Positions 43,648-51,604 of a DNA stretch of 64,000 nt are shown piece after piece; position 1 is the stretch's first letter; each line of letters begins with the position of its first letter. The stretch is from CAVSJJ01 sp963728395 (GTDB taxonomy: Bacteria > Actinomycetota > Actinomycetes > Actinomycetales > Dermatophilaceae): positions 90,427 through 154,426 of the forward strand of contig CAVSJJ010000007.1 of NCBI GenBank assembly GCA_963728395.1, written 5' to 3'. The translations under genes were made by a program, and so were the position numbers. The notes under the pieces are model-generated. The model searched no databases. It had not been told where the DNA came from and saw nothing but the letters and a program-made list of their open reading frames with translations.

Positions 43648-44472
43648 ATGCCCGACGACGCCCGCTCCTACTTCGTCCGCACCGGACCCGACCGCGTGGT
43701 GGCGACGCGGCATACGAGCGGTGCGTGGTCGACGACCGAACAGCACATCGCGCCGTTGACCGGGCTCCTGGCGCATGAGATCGACCGGGATGCCGAGGCC
43801 CGCAACGCCGCCGACGACAAGGTCATCGCCCGGCTGTCCTACGACATCCTCGGCGTCGTGCGGATCGAGGAGTGCGAACTCGCCGTCGAGGTCGTCCGGC
43901 CCGGCCGGACCATCGAGCTGGTCGAGGCGAGCGCCCGCCAGGACGGCCGAGAGGTATGCCGGGTGCGGGCCTGGCGGCTCTCGACGAGCGACACGGCCGC
44001 GGTGGCCGGCGGGATGGGCGAGGCGCTGCCCCACCCCGACACCCTCCCGCCCGGCGGCCTCTGCGACGTCTGGCCCGGCGGGTACATCGGCGGCCTCGAC
44101 GTTCGGCACGTCGGGACGCCGGAGCCGGGCCGGACCCGGACGTGGGTCGCAACCGGCATACCGCTGCTGCCCGACGAGGCGATCGGCGACCTCGCCCGGT
44201 TCGTCGGGCTGGTCGACACGGCCAACGGCATCGCCGTCCGGCAGCCGCCGAGCGAGTGGCTCTTCCCCAACGTCGACCTGACGATCCACCTGCATCGCCG
44301 GCCGGAGGGCCGCTGGGTCGGCCTCGACACGAGGGTCGTCTTCGGCGCCGACGGGATCGGGCTGACCAGCACGACCCTGCACGACACCCGCGGCCCCGTC
44401 GGCCGCGCCGAGCAGTCCCTGACGCTCAGGCCGACGCCGGGAACCGGTCCCACACGCGGTGGTTCGACATGA
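43648..44472 (+). CDS. Acyl-CoA thioesterase-like protein (hot-dog fold), 274 aa
   Basis: ATG 43648 after GAGG. SYFVRTGPDRVVATRHTSGAWSTTEQHIAPLTGLLAHEIDR then VARLSYDILGVVRIEECELAVEVVRPGRTIELVEASARQDGREV matches the TesB-like double hot-dog thioesterases common in actinobacteria. The second half has VGLDTRVVFGADGIGLTSTTLHDTRGPVGRAEQSLTLRP. It probably hydrolyses acyl-CoA esters. The 3' end overlaps the convergent catalase gene by 47 bp. The upstream purine operon ends 34 nt before, so it may be co-transcribed by chance. Confidence 0.8.
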   Translation: MPDDARSYFVRTGPDRVVATRHTSGAWSTTEQHIAPLTGLLAHEIDRDAEARNAADDKVIARLSYDILGVVRIEECELAVEVVRPGRTIELVEASARQDGREVCRVRAWRLSTSDTAAVAGGMGEALPHPDTLPPGGLCDVWPGGYIGGLDVRHVGTPEPGRTRTWVATGIPLLPDEAIGDLARFVGLVDTANGIAVRQPPSEWLFPNVDLTIHLHRRPEGRWVGLDTRVVFGADGIGLTSTTLHDTRGPVGRAEQSLTLRPTPGTGPTRGGST

Positions 44473-46648
44473 CCTCGACGAGCTCGTCGACCACGGAGTC
44501 GGCGTCACCGAGGACGACACCGGGCGAGGACTCGCCGACCCCGGCGGCGGCCAGCGCCGCCGCGCCCGCGTCGAGGCAGGCGATCGGCTTGGCGTGGCGG
44601 TAGGCCTCCGTGAGGAGGAGGACGACGCGCGGGTCGACCTCGCCCTCGCCGACGGCCTTGGCGTCGAGGGGCTGGTGCGCGTCCGGCGCGGGCGCGGGCG
44701 AGGCGGCGAGGACGATCGCGTCGAACTCCACCGACCGGGCGGTGAGGAAGGACCGCTGCGTCGTGAGGTCCGAGCTGCCGAGCATCCCGCCGTGCGGGGC
44801 GACGAGGAGCGGCGACACCTTGGCGGCATGCAGAGCCCGCTGCAGGCCGAGCGCCACCTGGGGATCCGTGTCGTCGTCGACGACGATGCCGACGACCCGG
44901 CCGTCGACGGGCCAGGTCCGACCGAGCTGCGACAGGGCCGGGCTGGGCTCGCTGTCGTGCACGCGGTCCAGGTCGGCCTCGTCGACGTGGGGGGCGGCGA
45001 GACCGAGCCCGTTGGCGACCCGGGAGGCCAGCTCGGCGTCGATGAGGGCGAGTGAGATCAGCTGGCGCTCCCGCACCGCCTGCTCGTAGCACTTGCCGAG
45101 CTCGAACGTGTAGGCCCGGACGATGTGGTCCTGCTCGGTCGGCGTCATGCTCCGCCAGAACAGCCTGGCCTGGCTGTGGTGGTCCGCGAACGACTCGGGC
45201 GCCTCCCGCGTCTTGGGCGCCGCGGGCAGCTCGTGCGGGACGTCGATGAAGGCGGCCTCCTCGCCTCCCGCCGTGAAGGGGCATCCGCCGTCGAGCGAGT
45301 TCGGCCGGTAGGGCGCGGCACCCGCATGGTCGGCGTGCTGGTGGAAGCCGTCGCGGAGCATGTCGTTGACGGGGACGTGCGGCCGGTTCACCGGGATCTG
45401 GCTGAAGTTGGGGCCACCGAGCCGGGTGATCTGGGTGTCGATGTAGGAGAACAGCCGGGCGTGCAGCAGCGGGTCGTCGGTGACGTCGATGCCGGGGACG
45501 AGGTTGCCGACGTGGAACGCGACCTGTTCCACCTCGGCGAAGAAGTTCGTCGGGGCGGCATCGAGCGTCATCAGCCCGATCGGCTGGACGGGGACGAGCT
45601 CCTCGGGGACGATCTTCGTCGGGTCGAGCAGGTCGATGCCCTCGAAGGTCTGCTCCGGGTTGTCCGGCATCACCTGGACGCCCAGCTCCCACTGCGGGTA
45701 GGCCCCCGCCTCGATGGCGTCGTAGAGGTCGCGGCGATGGAAGTCGGGGTCCGCCCCGTTGACGAGCTGTGCCTCCTCCCAGACGAGGGAGTGGGTGCCG
45801 AGCCGCGGCTTCCAGTGGAACTTCACGAGCAAGGTCTCGCCCGCCTCGTTGACGAGCCGGAAGGTGTGGACCCCGAAGCCCTCCATCATCCGGTAGGACC
45901 GCGGGATGGCCCGGTCCGACATCTGCCACATCGTGTGGTGCTGCGCCTCGGTGTGGAGGGACACGAAGTCCCAGAACGTGTCGTGGGCGCTTTGCGCCTG
46001 GGGGATCTCCCGGTCCGGATGGGGCTTGGCGGCGTGGATGATGTCGGGGAACTTGATCCCGTCCTGGATGAAGAACACCGGCATGTTGTTGCCGACGAGG
46101 TCGAAGTTGCCCTCGCTCGTGTAGAACTTCGTCGCGAAGCCGCGGGTGTCACGCACGGCGTCCGCCGAGCCCCGGAAGCCCACCACCGTCGAGAAGCGCA
46201 CGAAGACGGGAGTCTCGACGTCCTCGGCGAGGAACGCCGCCCGGCAGATCCCGGAGGCCGTGCCGTAGCCGCGGAAGCGGCCGTGCGCCCCCGTCCCCCG
46301 GGCGTGGACGACCCGCTCCGGGATGCGTTCGTGGTCGAAATGGGTGATCTTCTCCCGCAGATGGTGGTCCTGGAGGAGGGTCGGCCCGCGGGCGCCGGCC
46401 TTGAGCGAGTGGTCGGTGTCGCGCAGCCGCACGCCCGTCGAGGTCGTCAGGTAGGCACCCTGCTGGCGCGAGGCGCCCTGTGGCTGGACCTCCTCGCCGG
46501 TCGGCGAGGACTCCCGGGGCCCCCGCTGGTCCTCCTTGGGGGGCGCGGGCGGCGCCGGCGTCACCGGCTCCTCGACTGAGGGCGTGACGGCCCCGGGCGC
46601 TCCCGGGACCGGCGGCTGGTCGGCGTTCGTCTTCGCGTGGTCCGTCAT
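44426..46648 (-). CDS. katE: Large-subunit catalase (KatE/HPII type), 740 aa
   Basis: ATG 46648. A 70-residue Pro-rich N-tail precedes the catalase core. Catalytic His lies in RVVHARGTGAHGRF, Asn in LVGNNMPVFFIQDGIKFPD, and the heme-binding Tyr in RLFSYIDTQITRLGGPNF. The extra C-terminal ~170 residues (VDGRVVGIVVDDDTDPQVALGLQRALHAAKVSPLLVAPH...) form the flavodoxin/DJ-1-like domain that marks large-subunit catalases. It disproportionates hydrogen peroxide. It is divergent from a hemerythrin gene, with 220 bp of shared upstream DNA. Confidence 0.95.
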   Translation of the reverse strand: MTDHAKTNADQPPVPGAPGAVTPSVEEPVTPAPPAPPKEDQRGPRESSPTGEEVQPQGASRQQGAYLTTSTGVRLRDTDHSLKAGARGPTLLQDHHLREKITHFDHERIPERVVHARGTGAHGRFRGYGTASGICRAAFLAEDVETPVFVRFSTVVGFRGSADAVRDTRGFATKFYTSEGNFDLVGNNMPVFFIQDGIKFPDIIHAAKPHPDREIPQAQSAHDTFWDFVSLHTEAQHHTMWQMSDRAIPRSYRMMEGFGVHTFRLVNEAGETLLVKFHWKPRLGTHSLVWEEAQLVNGADPDFHRRDLYDAIEAGAYPQWELGVQVMPDNPEQTFEGIDLLDPTKIVPEELVPVQPIGLMTLDAAPTNFFAEVEQVAFHVGNLVPGIDVTDDPLLHARLFSYIDTQITRLGGPNFSQIPVNRPHVPVNDMLRDGFHQHADHAGAAPYRPNSLDGGCPFTAGGEEAAFIDVPHELPAAPKTREAPESFADHHSQARLFWRSMTPTEQDHIVRAYTFELGKCYEQAVRERQLISLALIDAELASRVANGLGLAAPHVDEADLDRVHDSEPSPALSQLGRTWPVDGRVVGIVVDDDTDPQVALGLQRALHAAKVSPLLVAPHGGMLGSSDLTTQRSFLTARSVEFDAIVLAASPAPAPDAHQPLDAKAVGEGEVDPRVVLLLTEAYRHAKPIACLDAGAAALAAAGVGESSPGVVLGDADSVVDELVEVMSNHRVWDRFPASA

Positions 46649-46868
46649 GTCTCGCCGATACCCCGCGAGGCCCCGGCGATGCGTGGCCGATCGCAAAGTT
46701 CTCCCCAAATAGCTGCCCTGTGCCGCACCACTTTTCGTCGCCCATCGCCGCTTCGCGGTCGCGCCAGAAGCTGTGGTCGCCGCACGCATGACCGCGGCGT
46801 CGGGGGGTAGCAAGCAAGGACACCGCGCCGCGAGCGCGTCGACCACACATGACTCTCCGGAGGTCGCC

Positions 46869-47435
46869 ATGAGCACCGAAACCCAAGCCAACCCCAACGA
46901 CGCCATCGACCTGCTGCTGCGGCAGCACGATCGGGTCCGGAGCCTGCTCGACGAGGTCGAGAGCAGCGACGGCGAGAAGCGCCGCGCCGCCTTCGACGAG
47001 CTGCGTCGGTTCCTCGCCGTGCACGAGACCGCCGAGGAGATGGTCATCCACCCGAGCACCCGCCGGCAGGGCCCCGAGGGCGAGAACATCGCCGACGCGC
47101 GCCTGGAGGAGGAGCACGAGGGCAAGGAGGTCCTCTCCTCCCTCGAGGACCTCGACGTGGACGACGGCGAGTTCGCCAAGAAGTTCGCCGAGTTCAAGAA
47201 GGCGGTGAGCGAGCACGCCGAGAACGAGGAGAAGCACGAGTTCCCCCTCCTGCGCAAGAACCTCGACGCGGACGACCTGTCCTCGATGGCCAAGGCCCTG
47301 CGCGCCGCGGAGAGCATCGCGCCGACGCATCCGCACGCCGGGGTGGAGTCCGCGACGGCCAACACGGCCCTGGGTCCGATCGCGTCGGTCATCGACCGCA
47401 CCCGCGACGCCGTGCGCAACGCCATGGGCGGCTGA
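46869..47435 (+). CDS. Hemerythrin-domain protein, 188 aa
   Basis: ATG 46869 after CCGGAGG. A four-helix HHE bundle with iron-ligand candidates in LLLRQHDRVRSLL, LAVHETAEEMVIHP, EEEHEGKEV and HAENEEKHEFP. Actinobacterial single-domain hemerythrins of this kind often lie near catalase genes and respond to peroxide or envelope stress; the reaction is not established. The C-terminal 55 residues are low complexity (Ala/Arg). It is divergent from katE, consistent with shared oxidative-stress control. Confidence 0.85.
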   Translation: MSTETQANPNDAIDLLLRQHDRVRSLLDEVESSDGEKRRAAFDELRRFLAVHETAEEMVIHPSTRRQGPEGENIADARLEEEHEGKEVLSSLEDLDVDDGEFAKKFAEFKKAVSEHAENEEKHEFPLLRKNLDADDLSSMAKALRAAESIAPTHPHAGVESATANTALGPIASVIDRTRDAVRNAMGG

Positions 47436-47455
47436 GCCGGTGCTCGGACGAGGGC

Positions 47456-47483
47456 GGCGCGGCCGGGTCCACCCGGCCGCGCC
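47456..47483 (+). terminator. Perfect 12-bp GC hairpin after the hemerythrin gene
   Basis: GGCGCGGCCGGG-TCCA-CCCGGCCGCGCC, stem of 12 bp and loop of 4, begins 20 nt after the stop and ends 12 nt before the next ATG. It lacks a U-tract, so it may be an L-shaped actinobacterial terminator, an RNA-stability element, or may limit translation of the next gene. Confidence 0.6.
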
Positions 47484-47495
47484 AGCGTGCCGACC

Positions 47496-47798
47496 ATGAT
47501 CGTCGCCTTCAGCATCGCCCCGTCCACCGCCGACGACACCGGCGGTGTCAGCGAGGCCGTCGCCGCCGCCGTCCGGGTCGTGCGCGAGTCGGGGCTGCCG
47601 CACGAGACGAACGCGATGTTCACCAACATCGAGGGCGACTGGGATGAGGTGATGGCGGTCGTCAAGCGGTGCGTCGACACCCTGGCCGTCGCGGCGCCGC
47701 GGGTGTCGCTCGTCCTCAAGGCCGACATCCGCCCCGGGTTCGACGGCCAGCTCGGCGCGAAGGTCGAGCGGATCGAGCAGCACCTCGCCGACGGCTGA
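47496..47798 (+). CDS. Thiamine-binding protein, MTH1187/YkoF family, 100 aa
   Basis: ATG 47496 (MIVAFSIAPSTADD) is preferred over the GTG at 47487 because it matches the usual first residues of the family. A ferredoxin-like fold: VSEAVAAAVRVVRESGLPHETNAMFTNIEGDWDEVMAVVKRCVD, then RVSLVLKADIRPG. The family (Thiamine_BP) binds thiamine-like ligands in its dimer interface and is small (about 100 aa). The hairpin before it lies between the stop of the hemerythrin gene and its start, so it could be separately transcribed. Confidence 0.85.
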   Translation: MIVAFSIAPSTADDTGGVSEAVAAAVRVVRESGLPHETNAMFTNIEGDWDEVMAVVKRCVDTLAVAAPRVSLVLKADIRPGFDGQLGAKVERIEQHLADG

Positions 47799-47806
47799 CC
47801 CCCGCT

Positions 47807-47834
47807 CCCACGCCCCACGCCCCACGCCCCACGC
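47807..47834 (+). repeat. Four perfect tandem copies of CCCACGC
   Basis: A 7-bp unit repeated four times directly after the thiamine-binding gene, followed by CCCC. It lies between convergent genes. The copy number may vary between strains by slipped replication. Confidence 0.85.
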
Positions 47835-47871
47835 CCCTAGCGTCCGGGTTTCTGGCCGCCGGAGCGACCGG

Positions 47872-48723
47872 TCACCCGGACACTGCGGCGAGGGGCTCCT
47901 GACGCAGGCGGTAACCGAGGGTGTGCGCGGCGCCCGGCGCCACGGTGACGTAGTCCCCGAGCGCGTTGGCCGCCTCGACACAGACGAAGGAGGTCCACGC
48001 GGCCTCCCCGATGTCGCCGGCCCGCCCCGCCTTGGCCCACCACGGCGTCCACACGACGAGGTTGTGCGCGTCGCGGGTCCCGACGACGAGGGTGCGGCCG
48101 AGCCCGGGGTCGACGAGCCGGACCGGCCCGCCGCAGTGGTAGACCCGGTCGGTCTCGCCGGTGAACCGGACCTCACCCTGCTGGACGGCCTCGCCGTCGC
48201 CGACCTTGTCGAGGTAGCGGGCCTGGTCCAGCCCCTCGAGCCACACCTCCCGCACGTCACTGACGGCGAGGTAGGCGTGCAGCGCCTCCTCCACCTCGAA
48301 CGGCTCATCGCCGGTGTTCGTCACCGTCAGGTCGAGGGCGAGCTCGGGCCCGAGCCCGATCCGGTATGCCGCGTGGTAGCGGTGCGGGAACTCCGCGGCG
48401 CTCGCGTCGTCCTGGGTCAGCTCGTAGGTGAGGCTGACCGCGGCGTCGCCGACGACCTCGCTGGTGAGCCGCCACGGCGTGATCCGGGCGAACCCGTGGG
48501 CCGGCGCGAGGTCACCGGAGCGGCCCGGCCCGAACCACGGGAAGCAGATCGGCACGCCGCCACGGATCGCCGCGCCGGACTCGAACCGGGCCCGGGGGCT
48601 GAGCCAGAGCACGGGGTCGGCGCCGGCCGGCGCCCACCGGGTCACCTGGGCGCCGTGGTCGTGGACCTCGGCGGTCATCTCGCTCGTCGCGTACCGCCGG
48701 GCCGGGGAGAGGTCCTCGCTCAT
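47872..48723 (-). CDS. D-hexose-6-phosphate mutarotase-like protein, 283 aa
   Basis: ATG 48723. An aldose-1-epimerase-superfamily beta-sandwich of the YeaD group: GVPICFPWFGPGRSGDLAPAHGFARITPWRL contains the first catalytic His, FEVEEALHAYLAVSDV the second, and the late VVWTPWWAKAGRAGD and FVCVEAANALGDYVTVAPG the Glu-containing end. It equilibrates anomers of glucose-6-phosphate and related sugars. It is divergent from the galM-like gene with only 21 bp between the starts, so both promoters must overlap and the messages are probably leaderless. Confidence 0.88.
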   Translation of the reverse strand: MSEDLSPARRYATSEMTAEVHDHGAQVTRWAPAGADPVLWLSPRARFESGAAIRGGVPICFPWFGPGRSGDLAPAHGFARITPWRLTSEVVGDAAVSLTYELTQDDASAAEFPHRYHAAYRIGLGPELALDLTVTNTGDEPFEVEEALHAYLAVSDVREVWLEGLDQARYLDKVGDGEAVQQGEVRFTGETDRVYHCGGPVRLVDPGLGRTLVVGTRDAHNLVVWTPWWAKAGRAGDIGEAAWTSFVCVEAANALGDYVTVAPGAAHTLGYRLRQEPLAAVSG

Positions 48724-48744
48724 GCCCACAACCTACGGGGCAGA

Positions 48745-49788
48745 ATGCAGAGCATGGATCTTCCGGCCTTCGGCACCCTCGAGGACGGCACACCCGTCCA
48801 CACCATCCACCTCGCCGACGAGGGCATCGCGCTCGACGTCCTGGACTACGGCGCGGCGGTCCACCGGCTCGAGGTGCCCGACCGGCACGGCACGGTGCGC
48901 AACGTCGTCCTCGGACACGCCGACCTCGCGGCATACCGCTCCTCCTGGGCCTTCTTCGGCTGCGCGATCGGCCGCTACGCCAACCGGATCGCCGGGGGCC
49001 GCTTCACCCTCGACGGGGTCGAGCACGTCCTGGCCACGAACGAGGGTGACAACCTCCTCCACGGCGGCCCCGAGGGCTTCGACAAGCGGGTCTGGACGGT
49101 CACCGAGGCCGACGGCAGCCACGTCGTCCTCGACCTCGTCAGCCCGGACGGTGACCAGGGCTTCCCGGGCGAGCTGGCGGTGACGATCACCTACACCGTC
49201 GCGCCGGGCGAGCTGCGGATCGGGTATGCCGCGCGGACGAGCGCGCCGACCGTGCTCAACCTGACGAACCACAGCTACCTCAACCTCGAGGGGGAGGACG
49301 CGTGGAGCGTCGAGCGCCATCTGCTGCGGATCAACGCCGACCACTACACGCCGACGACGACCGACTACATCCCCACCGGCATCGCCCCGGTCGACGGCAC
49401 CGCCTTCGACTGGCGCGAGCCACGGGTCATCGGCGACCAGCTGCGGCTCGCCGGCGACGACCAGCTCGTCATCGGCGGCGGGCTCGACCACAACATGGTC
49501 ATCCGCGGCGAGGGGATGCGCGAGCACGCCGTCCTCGCCAGCCCGGACAGCGGGATCACCCTCACCGTCCTCAGCGACCAGCCGGGCAACCAGGCCTACA
49601 CCGGCAACTACCTCAACGGCCGGCTCGTCGGCACGTCCGGGCGGCCCTACCGCCAGGCCGCCGGGATCGCGCTGGAGACCCAGCACTTCCCGGACAGCCC
49701 GAACCGGCCCGACTTCCCCTCGACCGTGCTCCGGCCGGGTGAGACCTTCTCGTCGACGACGTTCTGGCGGTTCACGACGCCGGCATGA
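48745..49788 (+). CDS. galM: Aldose 1-epimerase (mutarotase), GalM-like, 347 aa
   Basis: MQSMDLPAFGTLEDGTPVHTIHL; a second ATG nine bases later (48754) is equally possible. Catalytic His is in TVLNLTNHSYLNLEG and Glu in ALETQHFPDSPNRP; ANRIAGGRFTLDG and GGPEGFDKRVW are typical GalM motifs. It interconverts alpha and beta anomers of hexoses. The 3' end overlaps the convergent TerC gene by 17 bp. The neighbouring mutarotase acts on sugar phosphates, so the pair covers free and phosphorylated sugars. Confidence 0.92.
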   Translation: MQSMDLPAFGTLEDGTPVHTIHLADEGIALDVLDYGAAVHRLEVPDRHGTVRNVVLGHADLAAYRSSWAFFGCAIGRYANRIAGGRFTLDGVEHVLATNEGDNLLHGGPEGFDKRVWTVTEADGSHVVLDLVSPDGDQGFPGELAVTITYTVAPGELRIGYAARTSAPTVLNLTNHSYLNLEGEDAWSVERHLLRINADHYTPTTTDYIPTGIAPVDGTAFDWREPRVIGDQLRLAGDDQLVIGGGLDHNMVIRGEGMREHAVLASPDSGITLTVLSDQPGNQAYTGNYLNGRLVGTSGRPYRQAAGIALETQHFPDSPNRPDFPSTVLRPGETFSSTTFWRFTTPA

Positions 49789-50833
49789 GCTCCTCGCGCT
49801 TCTCGGCGCGCAGGCTGGTCGTGGTGACGACGGCGAGGATGCCGAGGATGACGCCGAGCGAGAGGACCGTCGGGATCTGCGGGACCCACGCCCAGACGCC
49901 GTGGGCCCAGTGCAGGACGAGCTTGACGCCGATGAACCCGAGGATGGCGGCGAGGCCGAAGCCGAGGTGACGCAGCTTCGACAGGGCGCCCTCGAGGACG
50001 AAGTAGAGCGCCCGAAGGCCGAGGAGGGCGAAGGCGTTCGTCGCGAAGACGAGGTAGGGGTCGCCGGTGATGCCGTAGACGGCCGGGACGGAGTCGACGG
50101 CGAAGACGACGTCGGTGCCGAGGATCGCGACGATGACGAGCGCCATGGGGGTCAGGGCCCGCCGCCCGTCGCGCACGACGCTGAGCCGGGGGCCGGCATA
50201 CGTCTCGGTCACCGGCCAGAAGCGGCGCAGCAGGCGCACGCTGCGCAGTGATCCGGGGTCGATGACGTGCTCCTCGTGGCGGAGGGCGTCGCGGAGCACC
50301 TTGACCCCGGTCGCCAGGAGGATCGCGCCGAAGAGGAGGAAGGCCCAGGCGAAGCTCGAGATGAGCTGGGCGCCGAGGGCGATGAAGACGCCACGCATGA
50401 CGAGGGCCCCGGCGACGCCGATGAGCAGCGCCCGCTGCTGCAGCTCACGCGGCACGGCGAAGGCGGCGAGCAGGAGCATGAAGACGAAGAGGTTGTCGAT
50501 CGACAGCGACTTCTCGACGAGGTAGCCGGTGTAGTACTCGACCCCGCGCTCGGCGCCGTGCGAGAGCCAGACCCAGCCGCCGAAGCCGACCGGGATGGCG
50601 ATGTAGAAGAGCGACCAGCCGACCGCCTCGCGCATGGCGACTGCGTGCGGGCGGCGGGTCAGCGCGAAGTCGACGAGCAGGAGGGCGGCGATCGACGCGA
50701 TGGTGACGCCCCATAGCAGGGGCGTCCCGACCGGAGCGTCGACGACGATGGGGTCGACGGCGGCGGGGCTGGCCTCAACGATCCTCGCGGCGGCCTCGGG
50801 GACCGCCGCGAGAGGTTGGAGGTAGGGGGACAT
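49772..50833 (-). CDS. TerC-family integral membrane protein, 353 aa
   Basis: ATG 50833. About nine membrane helices; signature acidic motifs EKSLSIDNLFVFMLLLAAF and ILGTDVVFAVDSVPAVYGITGDPYLVFATNAFALLGLRALYF, the hallmark of TerC/MeeY manganese exporters. The Asp residues in these motifs are the metal ligands in the family. It is preceded by a probable manganese riboswitch, so export of excess Mn(II) is the likely role; older annotation as 'tellurium resistance' is less likely. It overlaps galM at its 3' end. Confidence 0.9.
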   Translation of the reverse strand: MSPYLQPLAAVPEAAARIVEASPAAVDPIVVDAPVGTPLLWGVTIASIAALLLVDFALTRRPHAVAMREAVGWSLFYIAIPVGFGGWVWLSHGAERGVEYYTGYLVEKSLSIDNLFVFMLLLAAFAVPRELQQRALLIGVAGALVMRGVFIALGAQLISSFAWAFLLFGAILLATGVKVLRDALRHEEHVIDPGSLRSVRLLRRFWPVTETYAGPRLSVVRDGRRALTPMALVIVAILGTDVVFAVDSVPAVYGITGDPYLVFATNAFALLGLRALYFVLEGALSKLRHLGFGLAAILGFIGVKLVLHWAHGVWAWVPQIPTVLSLGVILGILAVVTTTSLRAEKREELMPAS

Positions 50834-50837
50834 GGGG

Positions 50838-50953
50838 CTCCTCGAGGTTCACGGACCCGAGGTCTCCTTCATCGGCGCGGGCGCCGACCCTGCCCGGGAG
50901 CATCGCGGGATGCTCGTGATGACCGGGACGAGGTCTGGGAAGTACTCCCCTCG
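50838..50953 (-). ncRNA. Probable yybP-ykoY manganese riboswitch upstream of TerC
   Basis: The leader RNA contains AGGGGAGUAC near its 5' end and AAGGAGACCUCGGGU near its 3' end, with stable internal stems between (GGGAGCAUCGCGGGAUGCU and GGCGCGGGCGCC-like). This is the arrangement I associate with actinobacterial yybP-ykoY aptamers, which bind Mn(II) and control MntP- and TerC-type exporters. The placement directly before a TerC gene fits. The assignment is by motif, not by a covariance search. Confidence 0.6.
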
Positions 50954-50959
50954 ACGGCC

Positions 50960-50988
50960 ATGCTACGCAGCGCGGGGGAATATCGCAA
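50960..50988 (-). promoter_or_regulatory. Promoter for the TerC leader
   Basis: On the minus strand TTGCGA (50988-50983) and TAGCAT (50965-50960) are separated by exactly 17 bp. Transcription would start near 50953, at the first base of the putative riboswitch, leaving a leader of about 120 nt. Confidence 0.65.
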
Positions 50989-51082
50989 CACCCATGTGGG
51001 GAAATAGATGCGCCCGACGTGACCTGCGTCCTTGCCCCGGGGCGAACCCGCTGTCAGCGTGGTGACGAAAGGGGTGGTGACC

Positions 51083-51529
51083 ATGGCTGAACAGCAGCGA
51101 CGTCCACTCATCGTCGTCGGGATCGACGGGTCCGACATCAGCATCGACGCCCTCCGCTGGGCCGTCGGCCAGGCCCGTCTGGTCGGAGGCGAGATCCTCG
51201 CCGTCCTCGGCTGGGAGCTGCCGACGGCGGTCTGGCCGGCGATGGTCTTCGACGACGTCGAGTTCGAGCGTGACGGTGCGGCCCTCGTCGACCGCGCGGC
51301 GGCGGCCGTCGGTGCGGACGCGCCCGACGTGACGATCACGACGAGGGTGATCCGGCTCCAGCCCCGGGCGGCCCTCGTCGAGGCATCGCAGGGCGCCGAC
51401 CTGCTCGTCGTCGGCAGCCACGGCATGGGAACCCTGCCCGGGCTGCACCTCGGGTCGGTCGCGTCGTACGTCGCCCACCACGCGGCGTGCCCGGTCCTGG
51501 TCTACCGGACCGCGCAGACCGGCCGTTAG
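51083..51529 (+). CDS. Universal stress protein (UspA family), 148 aa
   Basis: ATG 51083 after AAAGGGGTGG. PLIVVGIDGSDISIDALRWAVGQARLVGGEILAV and the ATP-binding G-x2-G-x9-G(S/T) motif in GSHGMGTLPGLHLGSVASYVAHHAACPVLVYR are complete. Such proteins bind ATP and accumulate in stress or stationary phase. The gene is divergent from TerC, and the 230-bp intergene also holds the riboswitch. Monocistronic. Confidence 0.92.
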   Translation: MAEQQRRPLIVVGIDGSDISIDALRWAVGQARLVGGEILAVLGWELPTAVWPAMVFDDVEFERDGAALVDRAAAAVGADAPDVTITTRVIRLQPRAALVEASQGADLLVVGSHGMGTLPGLHLGSVASYVAHHAACPVLVYRTAQTGR

Positions 51530-51604
51530 GCCCAGCGGCGCCCCGCGGCCACGCCGTGCAGGGCACAAGCCCAGCCCGGCCCGGCGCCCACCCGGCCTGG
51601 CCGG

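Noticed and set aside
47807..47834. CCCACGC repeats as a CRISPR array
   Set aside because: Units are 7 bp and contiguous, with no spacers and no cas genes.
47842..47881. GTCCGGGT...ACCCGGAC inverted repeat as a terminator
   Set aside because: Arms of only 8 bp with a 24-bp loop, and the right arm lies inside the mutarotase coding end; too weak to call.
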